From NCBI GenBank assembly GCA_016893485.2, contig JAFEKX020000001.1:7705501-7769500 (forward strand): a stretch of DNA of 64,000 bases, given 5' to 3'. Below are positions 60,157 through 64,000 of the stretch, piece by piece (position 1 is the first letter of the stretch; each line of letters opens with the position of its first letter). Made by a program: the position numbers and the translations under genes. Origin of the DNA: Streptomyces sp. P3. GTDB lineage: Bacteria > Actinomycetota > Actinomycetes > Streptomycetales > Streptomycetaceae. The notes beneath the pieces were generated by a model that was not told the DNA's origin, made no database searches, and saw nothing but the letters and a program-made list of their open reading frames with translations.

Positions 60157-60166
60157 TGTCCGGACA
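60157..60166. promoter_or_regulatory. GntR operator TGTCCGGACA, copy 2
   Basis: Same 14-bp core ATGTCCGGACAATC as copy 1, 34 bp after the gntR stop and 190 bp before the ROK kinase. Confidence 0.55.
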
Positions 60167-60234
60167 ATCAAGCGGGTTTCCTCGCTGACATCGGACTTCG
60201 ACGATTTCTGTGCCGAGTTGGAGGGCGCCGCTTT

Positions 60235-60290
60235 GGGGGCGCGGGGACGGCGCGACCAGCCACGATGCACCCGCACCCAAGAACGATCCG
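60235..60290. repeat. Dispersed intergenic repeat, copy 2
   Basis: GGGGGCGCGGGGACGGCGCG, then GGCGCGACCAGCCACGA (60249-60265) and CACCCGCACCC. Same element as 8029-8105, in a shorter form without the central CGATTCGCGGCTCC segment. Confidence 0.55.
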
Positions 60291-60349
60291 CACTCCCCTC
60301 ACGCCCCCGCACAGCACCCAGTGTCACGGTGAGGCAGAATCGGGCCTTG

Positions 60350-61497
60350 ATGAGCACCTACGGCAATTTCAGCGCCCCCATAGGCTCCCGCCGCGCGCCC
60401 GCGCTCCGCACCGTCGGCACCCGGGAGCGGCGTTCGCACCTGACGGCCCCCGCGTGCCCACGGTCGGCATCGACATCGGCGGCACCAAGGTCATGGCGGG
60501 CGTCGTGGACGCCGACGGCAACATCCTGGAGAAGCTCCGCACGGAGACCCCGGACAAGTCCAAGAGCCCCAAGGTCGTCGAGGACACCATCGTCGAACTG
60601 GTCCTGGACCTCTCCGACCGGCACGACGTGCACGCCGTCGGCATCGGCGCGGCCGGCTGGGTCGACGCCGAGCGCAACCGCGTCCTGTTCGCGCCCCACC
60701 TGTCGTGGCGGAACGAGCCCCTCAGGGACCGCATCACGAGCAGGCTCTCCGTGCCGGTCCTGGTGGACAACGACGCCAACACCGCCGCCTGGGCGGAGTG
60801 GCGCTTCGGCGCGGGCCGCGGCGAGGACCACCTGGTCATGATCACGCTCGGCACCGGCATCGGCGGCGCGATCCTGGAGGACGGTCAGGTCAAGCGCGGC
60901 AAGTACGGCGTCGCCGGCGAGTTCGGCCACATGCAGGTCGTGCCCGGCGGCCACCGCTGCGCGTGCGGCAACCGCGGCTGCTGGGAGCAGTACAGCTCCG
61001 GCAACGCCCTGGTCAGAGAGGCCCGCGAGCTGGCCGCCGCCGACTCCCCGGTGGCGTACGGGATCATCGAGCACGTCAAGGGCAACATCGGCGACATCAC
61101 CGGCCCGATGATCACCGAGCTGGCCCGCGAGGGCGACGCCATGTGCATCGAGCTGCTCCAGGACATCGGCCAGTGGCTCGGCGTCGGCATCGCCAACCTC
61201 GCCGCCGCCCTCGACCCGTCCTGCTTCGTCATCGGCGGCGGTGTCTCGGCCGCCGACGACCTGCTGATCGGCCCCGCGCGGGACGCGTTCAAGCGCCAGC
61301 TCACCGGCCGCGGCTACCGCCCCGAGGCCCGCATAGTGCGCGCCCAGCTCGGCCCCGAGGCCGGCATGGTCGGGGCCGCCGACCTCGCCCGCCTGGTCGC
61401 CCGCCGCTTCCGCCGCGCCAAGCGCCGCCGGGTCGAGCGGTACGAGCGCTACGAGCGGTTCGCGGAGTTCCGGCGCGGCAGCCAGGACACGGCATGA
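60350..61497 (+). CDS. ROK-family sugar kinase (glucokinase-like), frameshifted
   Basis: About 382 residues. TVGIDIGGTKVMAGVVDADG (ATP/phosphate 1), VDNDANTAAWAEWRFGAG (catalytic Asp), TLGTGIGGAILEDG and the ROK zinc motif CACGNRGCWEQYSSG. One base is missing near 60447 between HLTAP and RVPTVG. Start ATG 60350. The ROK repressors' N-terminal winged helix is absent, so this is an enzyme. The C-terminus is unusually basic (RRFRRAKRRRVERYERYERF). It overlaps the next gene as ATGA. Confidence 0.88.
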
Positions 61498-62075
61498 CCG
61501 CATCACTGCCCCGTCAGGCCATGCCTCGTGACGAGCCACCCCGGCCGCCCGAGAACCCCCGCCGCAAGGCCCGCCGCCGCGCGATCACCCTGCTCATCAT
61601 CGTGCTGCTCATCGGCGTACCGGCCGTCTATCTGGCGATCTCCGCCAACCAGAGCCGCAACAGCGGCAAGGACAAGGAGTCCAAGTACTCGGCGACCGGG
61701 CTCACCGTGGGCTGGCCCTCGAAGGTCCAGCGCCGCCTCTACCAGGTGCCGGTCCCGCACCCCGCGGAGAAGGTCGCCTTCTACGAGACCAACAACTGGA
61801 AGACCAGCCGCCTCTACGTCCAGTTCGAGACCACGGACGCGGGCCTCGACACCTTCCTCGCCGGCGTAGGTGTCGACCGGGACACGCTGAAGAAGAACGA
61901 CATCGCCATCAGCGACCGCGACCAGAAGATCACCGGCTGGAAGTTCACCGGCCCCGGCCCCTGGTGGGGCGTCGTCAACAAACAGAAGGACCCCGCCCCC
62001 ACCCAGGACATCGTGGTGAACCTGTCCGACCCCAAGCTCCCCATGGTCTACGTCGTCGCCCGCACGGTTCCCTAG
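61494..62075 (+). CDS. Single-pass membrane protein coupled to the ROK kinase
   Basis: 193 residues, unbroken. A short basic cytoplasmic N-terminus (NPRRKARRRAI), one membrane helix (TLLIIVLLIGVPAVYLAIS), then an extracellular domain (VGWPSKVQRRLYQVPVPHPA, LYVQFETTDAGLDTFLAGVG, WKFTGPGPWWGVVN). Translationally coupled to the kinase. Function unknown. Confidence 0.7.
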   Translation: MTASLPRQAMPRDEPPRPPENPRRKARRRAITLLIIVLLIGVPAVYLAISANQSRNSGKDKESKYSATGLTVGWPSKVQRRLYQVPVPHPAEKVAFYETNNWKTSRLYVQFETTDAGLDTFLAGVGVDRDTLKKNDIAISDRDQKITGWKFTGPGPWWGVVNKQKDPAPTQDIVVNLSDPKLPMVYVVARTVP

Positions 62076-62105
62076 CAGCCGGCCCCGGCCGGTCGCCGGA
62101 GCCGA

Positions 62106-62128
62106 TTGTCAGACCCCGCCCGTAGAGT
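62106..62128 (+). promoter_or_regulatory. RecA-NDp-like promoter of the SNF2 helicase
   Basis: TTGTCAGAC, 8 bp, TAGAGT. It matches TTGTCRGTG-N8-TANNNT except for two bases, 45 bp before the helicase ATG. A damage-inducible helicase would make sense, but the match is imperfect. Confidence 0.45.
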
Positions 62129-62172
62129 CGAAGACAGCTGACACGACACACGGGCGGGAGGTGACAGGACGT

Positions 62173-64000
62173 ATGACGGACACGGCGATCACGGAGCAGA
62201 TCTCCGTACGGCTGGCCGCCGTCTTCCTGCCGTCCCCGGTCGTCCCGCGCGAGGGCCGCGTCGCCTTCTGGGACCCCGACGGCGAGCGCGCACTCCCGAA
62301 GCGGAAGAGGGCGTGGAGCAGACCGAGTTGACCGTCGTACGACGACAGGGCGCCGCGGTCCGCCGCAGGTCAGCCCCCGCACTGACCCTGCCGATCGAAG
62401 CCGCCCTGCCCCTGCTCGTGCACGCCCGCCGCGACCCCGCGGCCCACCCCGCCACGGCCTGCTGGGGCGCCGCCGCCCTGCACGCGCTCCGACTCGCGGC
62501 CCGCGGCCGGCTCCTCCCCGGGCTCACGGCCTCGGGCCACGACGCGTGGCGCGCGGGCCCCCTGGAGCCGGAGGACATCGCGCACGTCCGCGCGGTCGCG
62601 GCGGCCCTGCCGTACGAGGGCCACGCGGTCCCGCTGCCGGGCCCCGGCCCGCTCCGGCTGCCTGAGCCCGAAGCGCTGATGCGGTCCTTCCTGGACGCCG
62701 TCGCGGACACCCTGCCCCGCACCCCGGCCGCGCCCTACACCTCAGGGATGCCCTTCGCGGCCCGCGCCCCGCAGCGGCTGCGCGACGCCCAGGACTGGGC
62801 CGCCGAGGTCGCCGCCGGCATGGACGCGGGCGTGCGGATCTCGCTCCGCCTGGACCTGTCGGCCTACGACCTGTTCGACGACACCGGGCGCGTGCGCAGC
62901 GCGGGCGCGGCGATCGTCCAGGTGCACAGCCTCGCCGACCCGACCCTCGTGGTCGACGCGGCGGCCCTGTGGGCAGGCACGGCCGACTCCGCGTTCGGCC
63001 CCCGCGCGCGCGTGGACGCCGCACTGGCCGTACGACGGGCCGCGCGCGTCTGGCCGCCACTGGACCGCCTCTCCGAGCAGGACGTGCCGGACGTACTCGC
63101 CCTCTCCGAGGAGGAGTTGGGCGAACTGCTCGGCATGGCGGCCACCCGGCTCGCGGCGGCCGGGGTCGCCGTCCACTGGCCCAGGGACCTGGCCCAGGAC
63201 CTGACGGCGGCGGCCGTGGTCCGCTCGGCACCGGGCTCCGCGACCGACGGCACCGGCTTCTTCGAGAGCGAGGAACTCCTCCAGTTCCGCTGGCAGTTGG
63301 CCCTCGGCGGCGACCCGCTCACCGAGGCCGAGATGGACACCCTGGCCGAGGCCCACCGCCCTGTCGTACGGCTGCGGGACCAGTGGGTGCTGGTCGACCC
63401 GGCCCTCGTCCGCAAGGCCCGCAAACGCGAACTGGGCCTGCTCGACCCGGTCGACGCCCTCTCCGTCGCCCTCACCGGCACGACAGAGGTCGACGGCGAG
63501 ACCGTGCAGGCCGTCCCGGTCGGCGCGCTGGCCACCCTCCGCGACCGCCTGACGGCAGGCATCCAGCCCGCCGAGGCGCCCGAGGGCCTGGACGCCACCC
63601 TCCGGGACTACCAACTCCGGGGCCTGGCCTGGCTCGACCTCATGACATCGCTGGGCCTGGGCGGCTGCCTGGCCGACGACATGGGCCTCGGCAAGACGAT
63701 CACCCTGATCGCCCTCCACCTGCGGCGGGCCCACCGCGCCCCCACCCTGGTGATCTGCCCCGCCTCCCTCCTGGGCAACTGGCAGCGGGAGATCACCCGC
63801 TTCGCCCCCGGCGTCCCCGTCCGCCGCTTCCACGGCACGGACCGCACCCTGGAGGACCTGACCGACGGCTTCGTCCTCACGACGTACGGCACGATGCGCT
63901 CGACGGCGGCCACGCTGGCCCAGCAGCCCTGGGGCATGGTCGTCGCGGACGAGGCGCAGCACGTCAAGAACCCGTACTCGGCGACGGCCAAGGCCCTGCG
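62173..64000 (+). CDS. SNF2-family DEAD/DEAH helicase, 5' part (runs off window)
   Basis: At least 609 residues. A long N-terminal region (SNF2 helicase-associated, e.g. LDLSAYDLFDDTGRVRS and FFESEELLQFRWQLALGG) precedes the RapA-like motor: DYQLRGLAWLDLMTSLGLG, Walker A ADDMGLGKTITLIAL, Ia CPASLLGNWQREI, and DEAQ box VVADEAQHVKNP. One base is missing near 62305. ATG 62173. ATP-dependent remodelling of nucleic-acid complexes; the second RecA lobe lies beyond the window. Confidence 0.88.

Overview
The window is high-GC actinomycete DNA that reads as Streptomyces chromosome. The basis is the GC-biased codon third positions, frequent GTG starts, GGAGG-type ribosome binding sites, ATGA/GTGA stop-start overlaps, and gene families typical of Streptomyces. 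No tRNA, rRNA, CRISPR array or transposase was recognised. Many genes are interrupted by single-base shifts, mostly a missing C or G in a run of three to six. Core enzymes are otherwise conserved end to end across these breaks, so I treat the shifts as probable sequence errors and give one feature per reconstructed gene, noting where the frame moves.

Layout. 1-5.3 kb: a partial LuxR-type ATPase regulator, a GAF/LuxR regulator and two tandem acyl-CoA synthetases. 6-18.1 kb: purine-degradation block 1, with glyoxylate carboligase, a catalase, tartronate semialdehyde reductase, hydroxypyruvate isomerase, a helix-turn-helix protein, OHCU decarboxylase, hydroxyisourate hydrolase, urate oxidase, 8-oxoguanine/guanine deaminase and an NCS2 purine permease. 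18-27 kb: accessory regulators and enzymes (AraC/NmrA pair, MFS/HxlR pair, thioesterase, histidine phosphatase, HAD protein, AlaA-like aminotransferase with a divergent HxlR regulator). 27-35.4 kb: two membrane-anchored secreted proteins (one with a VWA domain) behind one NIS siderophore synthetase, a divergent second NIS synthetase, a receptor kinase with a beta-propeller, and a HipA-like kinase. 35.5-42.8 kb: purine block 2, with malate synthase, a MobA-like nucleotidyltransferase, the IclR regulator AllR, allantoinase and allantoicase. 42.9-46.6 kb: AIM24, RibD-like reductase, EamA exporter and a CHRD lipoprotein. 46.7-53.6 kb: the little-studied STM4011-STM4015 operon with two divergent companion genes. 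53.8-57.8 kb: a secreted guanyl RNase, a two-component system and a P450. 58-64 kb: a thioesterase remnant, a Gfo/Idh dehydrogenase, a GntR regulator, a ROK kinase and the start of a SNF2 helicase.

How the genes work together. The two purine blocks together encode guanine or 8-oxoguanine uptake and deamination, urate to allantoin, allantoin to glyoxylate, and glyoxylate either to glycerate (Gcl, Hyi, GlxR) or to malate (AceB). Repeated 15-bp palindromes, TTCYG-N5-YGGAA usually paired 21 bp apart, lie upstream of gcl, hyi-glxR, catalase, malate synthase, allR and allantoinase. A second palindrome, TCAAC-N5-GTTGA, lies at four of these loci or at the uricase operon. This looks like one AllR-centred regulon, and it includes a catalase that could remove the H2O2 made by urate oxidase. 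The STM4015-STM4011 operon and its divergent neighbour both carry promoters resembling the actinobacterial DNA-damage promoter RecA-NDp, which is the most unexpected signal in the window.
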